From the NCBI RefSeq assembly GCF_016862975.1, contig NZ_BONZ01000023.1, positions 62,001 to 126,000 of the forward strand: a DNA stretch of 64,000 bases. Reading direction: 5' to 3'. How positions within the stretch are numbered: the first letter of the stretch is position 1; every line of letters starts with the position of its first letter. Origin of the DNA: Rugosimonospora africana (GTDB lineage Bacteria; Actinomycetota; Actinomycetes; Mycobacteriales; Micromonosporaceae). The notes under the pieces are model-generated. The model was given only the letters and a program-made list of their open reading frames with translations, did no database searches and had not been told where the DNA came from. Shown piece after piece: positions 35,044 through 43,658 of this stretch. The position numbers were made by a program, and so were the translations under genes.

Positions 35044-37929
35044 TTACCCGGCCACGTCGATCCTCGGCGCGTTCCAGCCCGAGACGCTCACCACCGGCGT
35101 GGCACCCTTCAGGTCCGACGCCCGGTAGCTGACGGTCAACGTCTGCGACTCGCCAGGCCACAGCGTGATGTCGTTGTCGCTCCACAGGGCCGAGCCGACC
35201 TGGTTGTCGCCGGGCAGTTCCTTGCCGGAGTGGGTACCGCGGCGAAGGTCCGCCCGGAGGAAGAAGCCGACCGTCGGCGTCTTCGAGGTGTTGGTGACGG
35301 TCACCGTGGCGACCCGGTCGGCGCCGTCCGGACCAGGCTGGCTCCGGGTGCTGACCTTTGCGCTGATCCTGCTGGTGGGCAACGACTTCAACGCGCTGAA
35401 GTCGGCGTACTGCGACATGGTGGCCTGCGGGTTGCCCATGGTGGCCGGCCAGTCGACCACGTCGGCCTGGCTGGACACCCAGTACACGTTGCGGTCCACC
35501 ACCTTGCCGCCCTGGCTGAGCTGAAGCTCCACAAAGGACGTCTTCGCCGCGGCGGGCGGAACCGTGGCAGCCGGCACCTTCGCCGTGAGCACCGCGTTGC
35601 GTACCTGCTGGCTGGCCAGGCTGATGCCGCCGGCCCGCTGGTCGTCGAGCACGTTACCGGCCAGGTCGTAGACCTTTTCCTGGACGGACAGGCCGCTGGC
35701 CGCCTTTCCGGTGAGGTTGTCGACGGTCACCGTGTTGTCGTCGTACCCGTAGAGCACGTGCAGCCCCTCGTTGGCCTTCTTCGCCCCGAAGAAGCTGCCC
35801 GGCTGGTCGCCGTCCTGGTTGTAGAGGTCCCACAGCAGCGTCGGCCAGCCCTTGTTGACCTGCCAGTAGATGGTGCCGGTGGCCGGAGTGGGCTGGTTGG
35901 TCGAGTGGGCGACGAACGCTTCGAACTGGGAACGGGTGTTCTCGTAGTTCTGGACCTGGGCCTCCTCGACATAGCTGTCCAGGTCGGACCAGGCACCGTA
36001 CCGGTTGGTCATCGCCTGGTCGAAGGTGTAGAGCGTGCCGAAGGCGTAGCCGCCGTGGTCGGGTTCGTAGTTGGCGTGGTACTGGTTGTACGCCGGATCC
36101 TGCCAGAGGGCGGCCTGCTCGGTCGGCGACATGAACCGCCGGATCGAGTCCAGCGTCGGCACCGTGTCCCCGGCGCTCTGCTCGCTGTCCAGGCCCCAGG
36201 AGCCGCCCACGTTGGTACGGGACGAGTCGCCGGGGTCGAAGTTGCTCGTGTCGTACCAGTAGCTCGGCGGCACGTAGTCGTACGGCCCCTCCTTCTCGCC
36301 GGCCTGGCCCAGCGTCGGCGTGCTCTTGTACTCCGCCGAGGCGATGATCGGGACGTCGAAGTCGGCCTGCTGGAACGCCTGCAGCGACACGGCCTCCTGG
36401 GTCGGCCGGGGCTGGTTGTCGCTCCAGCTGAAGGTGAACACGCTGGGGTGGTTACGCTCGTTCTCGCCGATGGTCTTCGCGGACAGCGCCATGATGTCTA
36501 GCGCGGCCTGGCTGATGGTGCGCCCGGCCTGCCACGCGTCGCAGCACTGGAAGCCGGCGTCGATGAGCATGCCGGCCGCGTCCGCCTGCTGGTAGAAGTT
36601 CTCCGGCATGAAGTGCCCCTCGAGCCGCAGGGTGTTGATGCCGAGGTTCTTCAGGATGGCGAACTGGCGGGCGATGTCCGTCGCCGAGTAGTGCAGCAGC
36701 AGATCCTCGGCGAAGCCGCCGCCGCGGACCACGAAGGGGCGGCCGTTGATGGCGAAGCTGCGCACCCCGTCGGGCGCGATCGGGGATGCGCCGACCAGGG
36801 AGGAGGTCACCGTACGGATGCCGAACGTCTCGCTCGTCTGATCGAGCGCGTTTCCGTGCTGGGACACGGAAGTGCCCAGCGTGTAGAGCGGCGACGGGCC
36901 CATCTGGTACGGCCACCACACCTGCGGGTGCGCGACGGTCAGGCTCGGGTACGCGCCCGGGTCGAACGAGACGGTCTGAGTGGTGTTCGCCGGTACCGTC
37001 ACCGACTGGCTGACCACGATCGGCCGGCCGTGGTTCGGCGGTGTCACCGTCGCGCGCACGACGCCGGTCTGCGCCGCCGCGGTGTGGTTGGTGACGTCGG
37101 TCTTCACGGTCAGCGAGGAACTGCTGAGATCGGCCGCGTTCGACTGCGTGACGTGAGCGTTGCTCTCGCTGAGCGAGGCCGCGACGTCGAGCTGGATCGG
37201 GAACTGGATGCCGGTGTTGTTGTCCGGCGGGATCTGGTTCCAGTCCACGTCGTCGACGGTGAACATCTTGCTGGGATCGTTCGGGTAGACCTCCAGCGCG
37301 AGCGAGTTCCGGCCGTGGCGCAGTACGCCGCTCACGTCGAAGGTGAACCGGGTGTACGCGCCGGTGACCGTGTCCTTCGTGGCCACCTCGGTGCCGTTGA
37401 CCCAGACGTCGGCCGCGCCCACGACACCGTTCACGACGAGGCTCGCCACCTGCCCGGAGTGCAGGTTGGCGGTGAAGTCGGTGCGGAACCACCAGGGCAC
37501 CGCGAACTGCGGCACGGTCACCGGCCCGTTGTCGTCGGTGTACCCGAAGCACTTGCGCATGTTGTCCGAGTAGTACACGTTGGGGCACTTGCCGTTCTGT
37601 ACCAGTGCCTCGATCTCGGTACCCGGCGCGTCGCCGTCATCCGGCCGCACGGACAGCCAGTGTGTGGTGGAGAACCCGGGGGCGGAGATCTGCGCGCCGC
37701 TCTCGGTGGCGGTGTCGCTGCTGACCACCTTCCAGCCGCCGGTGCCGAGGTCGTTGGGGGAGCGGGTGACGTGGGCGGCGGATGTCTGAATGCCGGATGC
37801 CGCGCCGGCCGGGACCGCCGCGTTGGCGGCGCCGGGCCCGCCGAGGGCGGGTGCGCCGAGGGTCGCGGCGACCGCGAACAGGGTCAGTAGTCGGAGTGGT
37901 GTGCGAGAGCCAATGCGCCGTTTGACCAT
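35044..37929 (-). CDS. secreted GH2 glycoside hydrolase, exo-beta-D-glucosaminidase-like
   Basis: 961-residue secreted enzyme. A signal peptide (MVKRRIGSRTPLRLLTLFAV to about residue 38) precedes the GH2 sugar-binding/jelly-roll, immunoglobulin-like and TIM-barrel domains and C-terminal beta-domains. The ATG at 37929 follows GGAG. Two sites match exo-beta-glucosaminidases of the Amycolatopsis CsxA type, which use an Asp acid/base and Glu nucleophile: FSWSDNQPRP (D504) and GGSWGLDSEQSAGDTVPTLDSIRRFM (E583). Such enzymes release glucosamine from chitosan oligomers outside the cell. Adjacent importers, sugar kinase and ROK/RpiR regulators fit this use. Activity on beta-mannosides cannot be excluded. 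Confidence 0.85.
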   Translation of the reverse strand: MVKRRIGSRTPLRLLTLFAVAATLGAPALGGPGAANAAVPAGAASGIQTSAAHVTRSPNDLGTGGWKVVSSDTATESGAQISAPGFSTTHWLSVRPDDGDAPGTEIEALVQNGKCPNVYYSDNMRKCFGYTDDNGPVTVPQFAVPWWFRTDFTANLHSGQVASLVVNGVVGAADVWVNGTEVATKDTVTGAYTRFTFDVSGVLRHGRNSLALEVYPNDPSKMFTVDDVDWNQIPPDNNTGIQFPIQLDVAASLSESNAHVTQSNAADLSSSSLTVKTDVTNHTAAAQTGVVRATVTPPNHGRPIVVSQSVTVPANTTQTVSFDPGAYPSLTVAHPQVWWPYQMGPSPLYTLGTSVSQHGNALDQTSETFGIRTVTSSLVGASPIAPDGVRSFAINGRPFVVRGGGFAEDLLLHYSATDIARQFAILKNLGINTLRLEGHFMPENFYQQADAAGMLIDAGFQCCDAWQAGRTISQAALDIMALSAKTIGENERNHPSVFTFSWSDNQPRPTQEAVSLQAFQQADFDVPIIASAEYKSTPTLGQAGEKEGPYDYVPPSYWYDTSNFDPGDSSRTNVGGSWGLDSEQSAGDTVPTLDSIRRFMSPTEQAALWQDPAYNQYHANYEPDHGGYAFGTLYTFDQAMTNRYGAWSDLDSYVEEAQVQNYENTRSQFEAFVAHSTNQPTPATGTIYWQVNKGWPTLLWDLYNQDGDQPGSFFGAKKANEGLHVLYGYDDNTVTVDNLTGKAASGLSVQEKVYDLAGNVLDDQRAGGISLASQQVRNAVLTAKVPAATVPPAAAKTSFVELQLSQGGKVVDRNVYWVSSQADVVDWPATMGNPQATMSQYADFSALKSLPTSRISAKVSTRSQPGPDGADRVATVTVTNTSKTPTVGFFLRADLRRGTHSGKELPGDNQVGSALWSDNDITLWPGESQTLTVSYRASDLKGATPVVSVSGWNAPRIDVAG

Positions 37930-38323
37930 GGGCCATCTCCTGAACGCATGCGGGGGCGCGGGCGGGCGAGCCGGCCGGAGCGCGCCGTGGACCGAACTGT
38001 GCCGTGGGGATCGAAGTGTGCCGAGGATCGGACTTACCGGGTTGAGAATGGTCAGACAGTCTTCCTGATAGAACATAACAGATACCGGCGGCGCTGGGCA
38101 GAAGCGCGACGCGCGTTCTCGTTGCCGACCCGGGTCCGTGCTCTTTCCCGGCCCGAGTCTGCGCTCTTTCCCGGTCGGTGTCCGCGCTTTCCCGGGTCGG
38201 TGTCCTGTGTGGACAATCGCCCACGCAATGGTCCTATGTGGCGGGAGGCCGCGATTGGGTGCGATCGGAGCGCTCGGCGTGCGGCCGGTTGAACCGGTTG
38301 ACCGCAGGTGACACCCTGTCGCC
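37930..38323. other. 394-bp divergent intergenic region with degenerate repeat
   Basis: No gene seen. An AT-rich patch at about 38060-38092 is the probable minus-strand promoter region of the GH2 gene. From about 38137 to 38206 three degenerate copies of a roughly 23-bp unit containing CTCTTTCCCGG are visible. No clear operator was recognised. Confidence 0.5.
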
Positions 38324-40729
38324 GTGGAGCGGGTACCGAGAGCCGTCACGCTGCGCGCCATGCTCGCGGTGGCGCTGCTCGCCGGCTTCTACATGTTCGG
38401 GCTTCTGCTGTTCGGGTGCCTGGTCTGGATCGCGGTGGAACTGTTCACGGCGTTCGGCGGTACGGTCGGTCACGACCTGGGCTACGGAGCCGGTGCGCTG
38501 CTCGTCGCGATCGCGTGGCCGCTGTGGCAGTTCGCGCGGGCCGGTGAGGAGCCCCCGATGGGGGCACCGGTGAGCGAGCGGCAGGCGCCCGAGCTGTGGG
38601 CGACGGTACGGGAGCTGGCGGCCGCCGTGGGGACGCGAGTGCCGGACGAGATCCGGCTCTACCCGGAGGTCAACGCGGCCGTGCAGGAGGACGCCGGCCG
38701 GGTGGGGTTGCGGCGCGGCCGGCGGTACCTGTACCTCGGCGTGCCGCTGTTGCGGTCACTGACCGTACCGCAGATTCGCGCCGTTCTCGCGCACGAGCTC
38801 GGCCACTACGCCGGAGGCCACACGGTCTTCGGCGCGGTCGCCTACCGCGGCGGTCAGAGCATCACGCGCACTCTGAAGCGGATCGGCCCCCACCGTGCGG
38901 CCGGCTTGCTGCTGGGCGCGTACGCGGCGCTGTACTTCCTGGTCGCGATGACCGTGCTGCGCCGGATGGAGGTGGAGGCGGACGCCGCCGCGGCCCGCGC
39001 CGCCGGGGTGGACGCGACCCGCGAGGCACTGACGACGCTGACCGGGTTGGTGGGCGCGTGGGACGTGGCGATCGACAGCTGGGTCCGGGCCGCGCGGGAT
39101 CGCGGCGTGACGCAGGACGAGGCCCTGAACGCGTATGACGCTCAGGTCGCCTATGAGGCGCAGTCGTTGGATGGGCGGTTGGCGGACGGTGAGCGGGCCG
39201 AGGAGGCCGCGGCCGGCGGCGTCGGGACGCCCTGGGACTCGCATCCTCCGCTCGCCGAGCGGCTTCGCCTGCTCGCCGAACTGGCGCCGGATCCCGCACC
39301 GAGTCCCGTGCCGGATTCCGTGCCGTGGCCCAGGTCCGAGGTTGTCGCGGAGCCTGCGGTCCTGGCCGCCGCGCCGCGGTCCGCCCCCTCGGTCCCTCCG
39401 CCGTTCGACGAGCCGGCGATGGTTGACGGTCCGGTGGCGGTCGAGGATCGGGCGGCGATCGACGATCCGGCGGCGGTCGAGGATCGGCCAATGGTCGAGG
39501 ATCCCTCGGTGGCGGGGAACCTCGTCGCCGACCCCGGGGCGGTGTTCGCCGCGCTCGCCGAGGACCGGTTCGTGGACGTGCTGGCCGCCGCGGCGCGGGC
39601 CGCCGCCGACGTCGACGCCGACGCGCTGTTCGCCGCGTGTCGGCAGGCGCTGCCGGGGGCGTCGCGCGAAGGCTTGGGCCTCGTGCTGGACGTGTTGTCG
39701 GTCGGCCGTGGAGAGGACGTGGCGTCGGCGCTCGCGGCTGACGTCGGTGAGGAGCCCGCCGACAGCGACGCGGAGGCAGGCGACGAGCCGGACGCGGCGG
39801 CCGTCCTCGCGGAGAACGTCAGCCTCGCGATCGGTGCGCAGCTGGTCTTTGCCGGCCTGGCGCGTTGGGACTTCGGGTGGTCGCGGCCGCTGGTGCTGCG
39901 GTCGACCGGTGACGACGAGCCGGTGGTACCGGATGTGCTCGTGGCCGACGCCTGCGGCGACCGGGAGGCGGTCGGGCGGCTGCGGGAGTACCTCCGCGGA
40001 CTGGGCGTCGACGAGGCGACCACAGCGCCCTGGGCGATCCGGGGCTGGCGTGCCCTGGACCCGGGCGAGCTGCCGAGCGCGCTACCCGGATCGGAACGCC
40101 TGTCGCGGCTGCTGCTGCCGGACGAGCTGCTGATGCTCATCCGGGCGTACGCCGGCCGGAATCCGCCGACCAGCGACACACTCCGCGCCGGAGTGTCCGC
40201 CGCGGTACTGGCCGAGCTGCGCCTGCGCGGGAGGCTGGCGGTCGCCGGGGACCGGTCCGGCATGGTGTACGTGCGCGACGCGCAGCCGACCGGGGAGCCG
40301 TTCCTGGACGGCGTGCTCGCCCGGATCGGGGCCGGCGGGCAGCAGCCGGCGTACCGGTGGCTCCAACTGCTCGGTCGCGACGTGTACGCGACGGCCGGCG
40401 ACCGGCTGGGGCAGCTGCAGCGGCGTTGGGTCTACAACGACACCGGGCGGCTGGTGTTCGAGCGGGCCGAGGACGGGATGGCGGAACGCGTCCGCCGCGA
40501 CCTCTCCGACGCGCTGCGCGCGGGTGAGAGCGACAGCCACGCGGCGCTCCTCGGCATGCTGCTGTGGGCCACCGAGGCGAGCCGGCCGGTGCTCGGCCGG
40601 TCCGCGCTGGCGCACCGGTTCTGGCTCGGACGGCAGGCCGCCCGGGATCCGCTGATGGTGGCGGTCCGGACGGTGACCGGCCTGCACACCGACTTGCCCC
40701 GCCCTACCGGTATCTACACCGGCATGTAG
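38324..40729 (+). CDS. M48-type zinc peptidase fused to a GPP34 domain
   Basis: 801 residues. The N-terminal region (1-75) has two hydrophobic segments. Next comes an M48/HtpX-like peptidase with H157-E-L-G-H161 and a downstream EVEAD (about 217-221) as third zinc ligand, plus a further helix at 192-213. After a Pro/Asp/Val-rich linker (about 325-400) and a helical middle region, residues about 595-790 read as a GPP34 (GOLPH3-like) domain: LLLPDELLMLIRAYAG, then AAVLAELRLRGRLAV and PTGEPFLDGVLARI. GPP34 binds phosphoinositide-type lipid surfaces in eukaryotes; the bacterial function is unknown. The fusion suggests a membrane protease with a lipid-surface module. The GTG start lacks a clear ribosome-binding site. 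Confidence 0.75.
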   Translation: MERVPRAVTLRAMLAVALLAGFYMFGLLLFGCLVWIAVELFTAFGGTVGHDLGYGAGALLVAIAWPLWQFARAGEEPPMGAPVSERQAPELWATVRELAAAVGTRVPDEIRLYPEVNAAVQEDAGRVGLRRGRRYLYLGVPLLRSLTVPQIRAVLAHELGHYAGGHTVFGAVAYRGGQSITRTLKRIGPHRAAGLLLGAYAALYFLVAMTVLRRMEVEADAAAARAAGVDATREALTTLTGLVGAWDVAIDSWVRAARDRGVTQDEALNAYDAQVAYEAQSLDGRLADGERAEEAAAGGVGTPWDSHPPLAERLRLLAELAPDPAPSPVPDSVPWPRSEVVAEPAVLAAAPRSAPSVPPPFDEPAMVDGPVAVEDRAAIDDPAAVEDRPMVEDPSVAGNLVADPGAVFAALAEDRFVDVLAAAARAAADVDADALFAACRQALPGASREGLGLVLDVLSVGRGEDVASALAADVGEEPADSDAEAGDEPDAAAVLAENVSLAIGAQLVFAGLARWDFGWSRPLVLRSTGDDEPVVPDVLVADACGDREAVGRLREYLRGLGVDEATTAPWAIRGWRALDPGELPSALPGSERLSRLLLPDELLMLIRAYAGRNPPTSDTLRAGVSAAVLAELRLRGRLAVAGDRSGMVYVRDAQPTGEPFLDGVLARIGAGGQQPAYRWLQLLGRDVYATAGDRLGQLQRRWVYNDTGRLVFERAEDGMAERVRRDLSDALRAGESDSHAALLGMLLWATEASRPVLGRSALAHRFWLGRQAARDPLMVAVRTVTGLHTDLPRPTGIYTGM

Positions 40730-40741
40730 AGCAGAGGCGGG

Positions 40742-41059
40742 TCAGCGGGCGAGGCGCTCGGCCTCCGCGTGCCACCAGGCTGGCGGCGAGGGCGCGGTGA
40801 CCCGCGACGTCGGCTGGTCCGGGTGCAGCCCGAGCGGCCACAGGGCGTGAGCCCGGACGCGCACCGAAAACCAGCCGCGCCAACGCCCGTCGGGAGCGGG
40901 ACCGCAGGCGAGGTCGATGCGGACGTCATCGTCGCGCAGCGGCATCCAGTCGATGCCCCGGTCGCGCAGTCAACCGCGCAGTGCCGCCGCGGGACTCGGG
41001 CACCCGGGGACGTTCTCGTACTGCGCGATGGTCACCCACTCCGGCTGCGACGCGTCCAT
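40742..41059 (-). pseudogene. small hypothetical gene interrupted by an in-frame TGA
   Basis: From the ATG at 41059 the minus strand encodes MDASQPEWVTIAQYENVPGC and on to AAALRG, then TGA at codon 30 (40970-40972). It continues in the same frame as LRDRGIDWMPLRDDDVRIDL to a stop at 40742, 106 codons in all. The part after the TGA is well formed, with many Trp and Arg residues and normal codon use, so a single TGG-to-TGA change is the simplest explanation. Internal restart at an ATG (40945) could still give a 67-residue protein. The family was not recognised. Confidence 0.65.
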
Positions 41060-41212
41060 GACCCTGAGGGTACCGCGTCGCGGCCGGATGACCGGCGCCA
41101 AGTACCGCGGGCCGGTCGGACCTGGGCGTCCGAGGCGGACATTCGAGTGCTAATCTTCGGCGCGCTTTTGGTGGATCGCGACATTTCGATTACCCGGAAC
41201 GAGGGGACGCAC

Positions 41213-41605
41213 GTGACAACCTGGGACAGCGTGGTCGAGTACGTTCGGTCGAATTACAAGATCGCTGGCGAGGACACCGGCAAGGTCAAGCTGATCTTCG
41301 AGGTCGGCGACATGCGTACGCAGGTGGTGTTTCTGTGGCGGGAGACGCTGGAGAACGGGGCCGAAGAGTGGCTCCAGATCGAATCCCCGGTCGGCAAGGC
41401 CGACAAGATGGACCTGCGCGCGGTCCTGGAAGAGGTCGGGAACAAGGTGTGCGGCGGCGCGGCGCTGATCGACGACCACCTGTTCATCCGCCAGTCGATG
41501 CCGCTGGCCAACCTCGACATCAACGAGTTCGAGCGTCCGCTGGCGCTGATCACCTCCACGGCGGACCGGTTGGAGCGCCAGTTCGTCGGGGGCGACGAGT
41601 TCTGA
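41213..41605 (+). CDS. YbjN / type III secretion chaperone-like domain protein
   Basis: 130-residue cytoplasmic protein. The GTG at 41213 has GAGGGGAC upstream. The sequence (VVEYVRSNYKIAGEDTGKVKLIFEVGDMRTQVVFLWRE, and ANLDINEFERPLALITSTADRLE) resembles actinobacterial YbjN-type proteins, which share the fold of type III secretion chaperones and are thought to aid protein folding or interaction. No secretion genes are adjacent. A strong hairpin follows 14 bp after the stop. Confidence 0.65.
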   Translation: MTTWDSVVEYVRSNYKIAGEDTGKVKLIFEVGDMRTQVVFLWRETLENGAEEWLQIESPVGKADKMDLRAVLEEVGNKVCGGAALIDDHLFIRQSMPLANLDINEFERPLALITSTADRLERQFVGGDEF

Positions 41606-41619
41606 TTTGGTACGCGGGC

Positions 41620-41651
41620 GTGGGCGGCGCGGTCTTCGACCGGCCGCCCAC
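41620..41651 (+). terminator. hairpin after the YbjN-like gene, possible attenuator
   Basis: Outer arms GTGGGCGGC / GCCGCCCAC (9 bp), one bulged G, then CGGTC / GACCG (5 bp) around a TTC loop. It probably ends the YbjN transcript. It also lies in the leader of the ABC-F gene if transcription reads through. Confidence 0.65.
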
Positions 41652-41794
41652 ACTCGTACCAGCGGGAAAAAGGGAGGCGACGCGGCCCGGCGGTGAGTTA
41701 CGCTGGAGGGGATGTGAGTCACTGACACCCCCGCGCCCGCGACCGAGGCACAGCCCGGCGGGCGAAAGCATCTCTTCCGTCGGTGGTGTCCTCC

Positions 41795-43402
41795 ATGTCC
41801 GTATCAGCTCTGCTTGCCCATGACCTCGTTCGCACGTTCGGCTCCCGCCGGGTGCTCGACGGTGTCTCACTCGTCGCCTCGCCCGGCCACCGGATCGGGC
41901 TGATCGGCGAGAACGGCACCGGCAAGTCCACCCTGCTGCGGCTGCTCGCCGGAGCGGACGAGCCGGACTCCGGCACCGTCGTCCGCCCACCGGATCTGGG
42001 CTTCCTGCACCAGGAGATGCCGTTCGAGCCGGCCTCGACGATCGCCGACGTGGTCGACGACGCGTTGCGTGAGGCGCGCGAGATCCTCGCCGCACTCGAC
42101 CGGCTCACCGGCGCGCTCGGGTCCACTGTGGAGGGTTCACCGGCCTATGCCGAACTGCTCAGCGAGTACGGCGAGCGGTTGGACCGCGCGCAGGAGACCG
42201 ACGCCTGGGACGCCGACCGTCGCGCGGGGATCGTCATCGCCGGGCTCGGTCTCGGGGAGCTTCCACGAGACCGTACGCTCGCCTCGATCTCCGGTGGACA
42301 GCGCGCCCGGCTCGGGTTGGCCGCGCTGCTGATCCGCCGCCCGTCGGCGCTCCTGCTCGATGAGCCGACCAACCACCTCGACGACGCTGCCGCGGTCTTC
42401 CTTGAGGAACAACTGCGCAGCCTGCCCGGGGTGGTGGTGCTGGCCAGTCATGACCGGGCGTTCCTCGACGCGGTGTGCACCGACCTGATCGACCTCGATC
42501 CGGCGGTGGAGGGGCCGACCCGGTACGGCGGGAACTACAGCGCGTACCAGGCGGAGAAGCGCGCGGAATGGGAACGCTGGCAGCGGCGCTTCGCCGAGGA
42601 GCAGGAGGAGATCGCCGACCTGCGCCAGTCGGTCTCGGTGACCGCACACCAGGTCGCACCCGGCCGGGCACGGCGCGACAGCGAGAAGATGGGCTACGGC
42701 CACACCACCGGCCGGGTACAGAACCAGATTTCGCGGCGGGTACGCAACGCCACCCGGCGACTCGACGAACTGGAGCGCGAGCAGGTCCGCAAACCGCCGG
42801 AACCGCTGCGGTTCCGGGCTTCCACGCTCACCAGTACCGTGACCGATGGCATCCTGGTGTCGTTGCGAGACATCCGGGTCCCGGGTCGGCTCTCGCTCGA
42901 CCGCCTCGACGTCTCGGCCTCCGACAGGCTATTGGTTACCGGCCCGAACGGCGCCGGAAAGTCGACGCTTCTCGGGGTGCTGGCCGGGCGGTTGGACGCC
43001 ACCGGCGACATTCACGGGCGGCGGGGACTGCGAATCGGCCTGCTGACACAGGACACCGACTTCGATCGGCTGGACCGTACCGCCCGGGAGACCTACGAAC
43101 AGGCGCTGGGCCCGCAGCGGGCCGAGACGGTACCGCTGCGTTCCCTCGGCCTGCTCGCGGCCCGCGACCTGGCCCGGCCGGTCGGCGACCTGTCGGTGGG
43201 CCAGCGCCGCCGGCTCGCCCTGGCGTTGCTGATCGCCGATCCACCCGAGTTGCTTCTGCTCGACGAGCCGACGAACCACCTCTCGCCGCGGCTGTGCGAC
43301 GAGCTGGAGGAGGCGCTGGGCACCGGTCCGGGCGCAGTCGTGGTGGCCAGCCACGACCGGTGGCTGCGCGCCCGGTGGGCGGGCCGGCGCATCGAGCTGT
43401 GA
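41795..43402 (+). CDS. ABC-F family ATPase (ribosome protection / translation factor type)
   Basis: Soluble protein of 535 residues with two ABC domains and no membrane segments. First Walker A GENGTGKSTL and signature ISGGQRARLGLAAL with LLLDEPTNHLDD; second Walker A GPNGAGKSTL and signature LSVGQRRRLALALL with LLLDEPTNHLS. The inter-domain linker (AEKRAEWERWQRRFAEEQEEIADLR and RRVRNATRRLDELER) carries the arginine-rich helix that reaches the ribosome. Actinobacterial relatives include macrolide-type resistance proteins (TlrC/OleB group), but housekeeping members look alike. The leader holds a Met-stop codon pair (ATGTGA at 41712-41717) behind a GGAGGGG box, reminiscent of translational attenuation. 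Confidence 0.9.
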   Translation: MSVSALLAHDLVRTFGSRRVLDGVSLVASPGHRIGLIGENGTGKSTLLRLLAGADEPDSGTVVRPPDLGFLHQEMPFEPASTIADVVDDALREAREILAALDRLTGALGSTVEGSPAYAELLSEYGERLDRAQETDAWDADRRAGIVIAGLGLGELPRDRTLASISGGQRARLGLAALLIRRPSALLLDEPTNHLDDAAAVFLEEQLRSLPGVVVLASHDRAFLDAVCTDLIDLDPAVEGPTRYGGNYSAYQAEKRAEWERWQRRFAEEQEEIADLRQSVSVTAHQVAPGRARRDSEKMGYGHTTGRVQNQISRRVRNATRRLDELEREQVRKPPEPLRFRASTLTSTVTDGILVSLRDIRVPGRLSLDRLDVSASDRLLVTGPNGAGKSTLLGVLAGRLDATGDIHGRRGLRIGLLTQDTDFDRLDRTARETYEQALGPQRAETVPLRSLGLLAARDLARPVGDLSVGQRRRLALALLIADPPELLLLDEPTNHLSPRLCDELEEALGTGPGAVVVASHDRWLRARWAGRRIEL

Positions 43403-43435
43403 ACCCGAGGGAACGTCGTGGACCGTGCCGACCTA

Positions 43436-43488
43436 CGACCAGTCTGGCTCGGCGCGTCTGACGCCGTGCGACGACCCAGACCAGTCGT
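43436..43488. repeat. 53-bp dispersed repeat, copy 1
   Basis: Starts CGACCAGTCTGGCTCGGCGC and ends ACGACCCAGACCAGTCGT. It matches 63712-63764 at 51 of 53 positions in the same orientation. It contains internal dyads (CCAG-T-CTGG) and lies in the 256-bp gap after the ABC-F gene, next to a CCTAGG palindrome. Nothing else is visible in that gap. Confidence 0.9.
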
Positions 43489-43658
43489 GTCCTAGGACGC
43501 TTGAGGGGGAGTGACCCACGGCGCTCGGGGTGGTGGAGAAAGCCGGTGTGATGGAGAAAGCCGTGGCGTGGGGAGATGGGTTGCGTTCGCCGCACCGGTG
43601 CTGTCATCATCGACGGCATGATCGCTTCTAACGGGAAGGGCGTGCCCGCCCTCGCGCG

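Noticed and set aside
22119-38361. The sugar region considered as a secondary-metabolite cluster because of its many regulators and transporters.
   Set aside because: No biosynthetic core enzyme (PKS, NRPS, terpene synthase, RiPP maturase) is present; a catabolic role explains all genes.
40970-40972. In-frame TGA considered as a selenocysteine codon.
   Set aside because: No SECIS-like hairpin was evident, the likely ancestral residue is Trp (one base change), and no selenoprotein family is recognisable.
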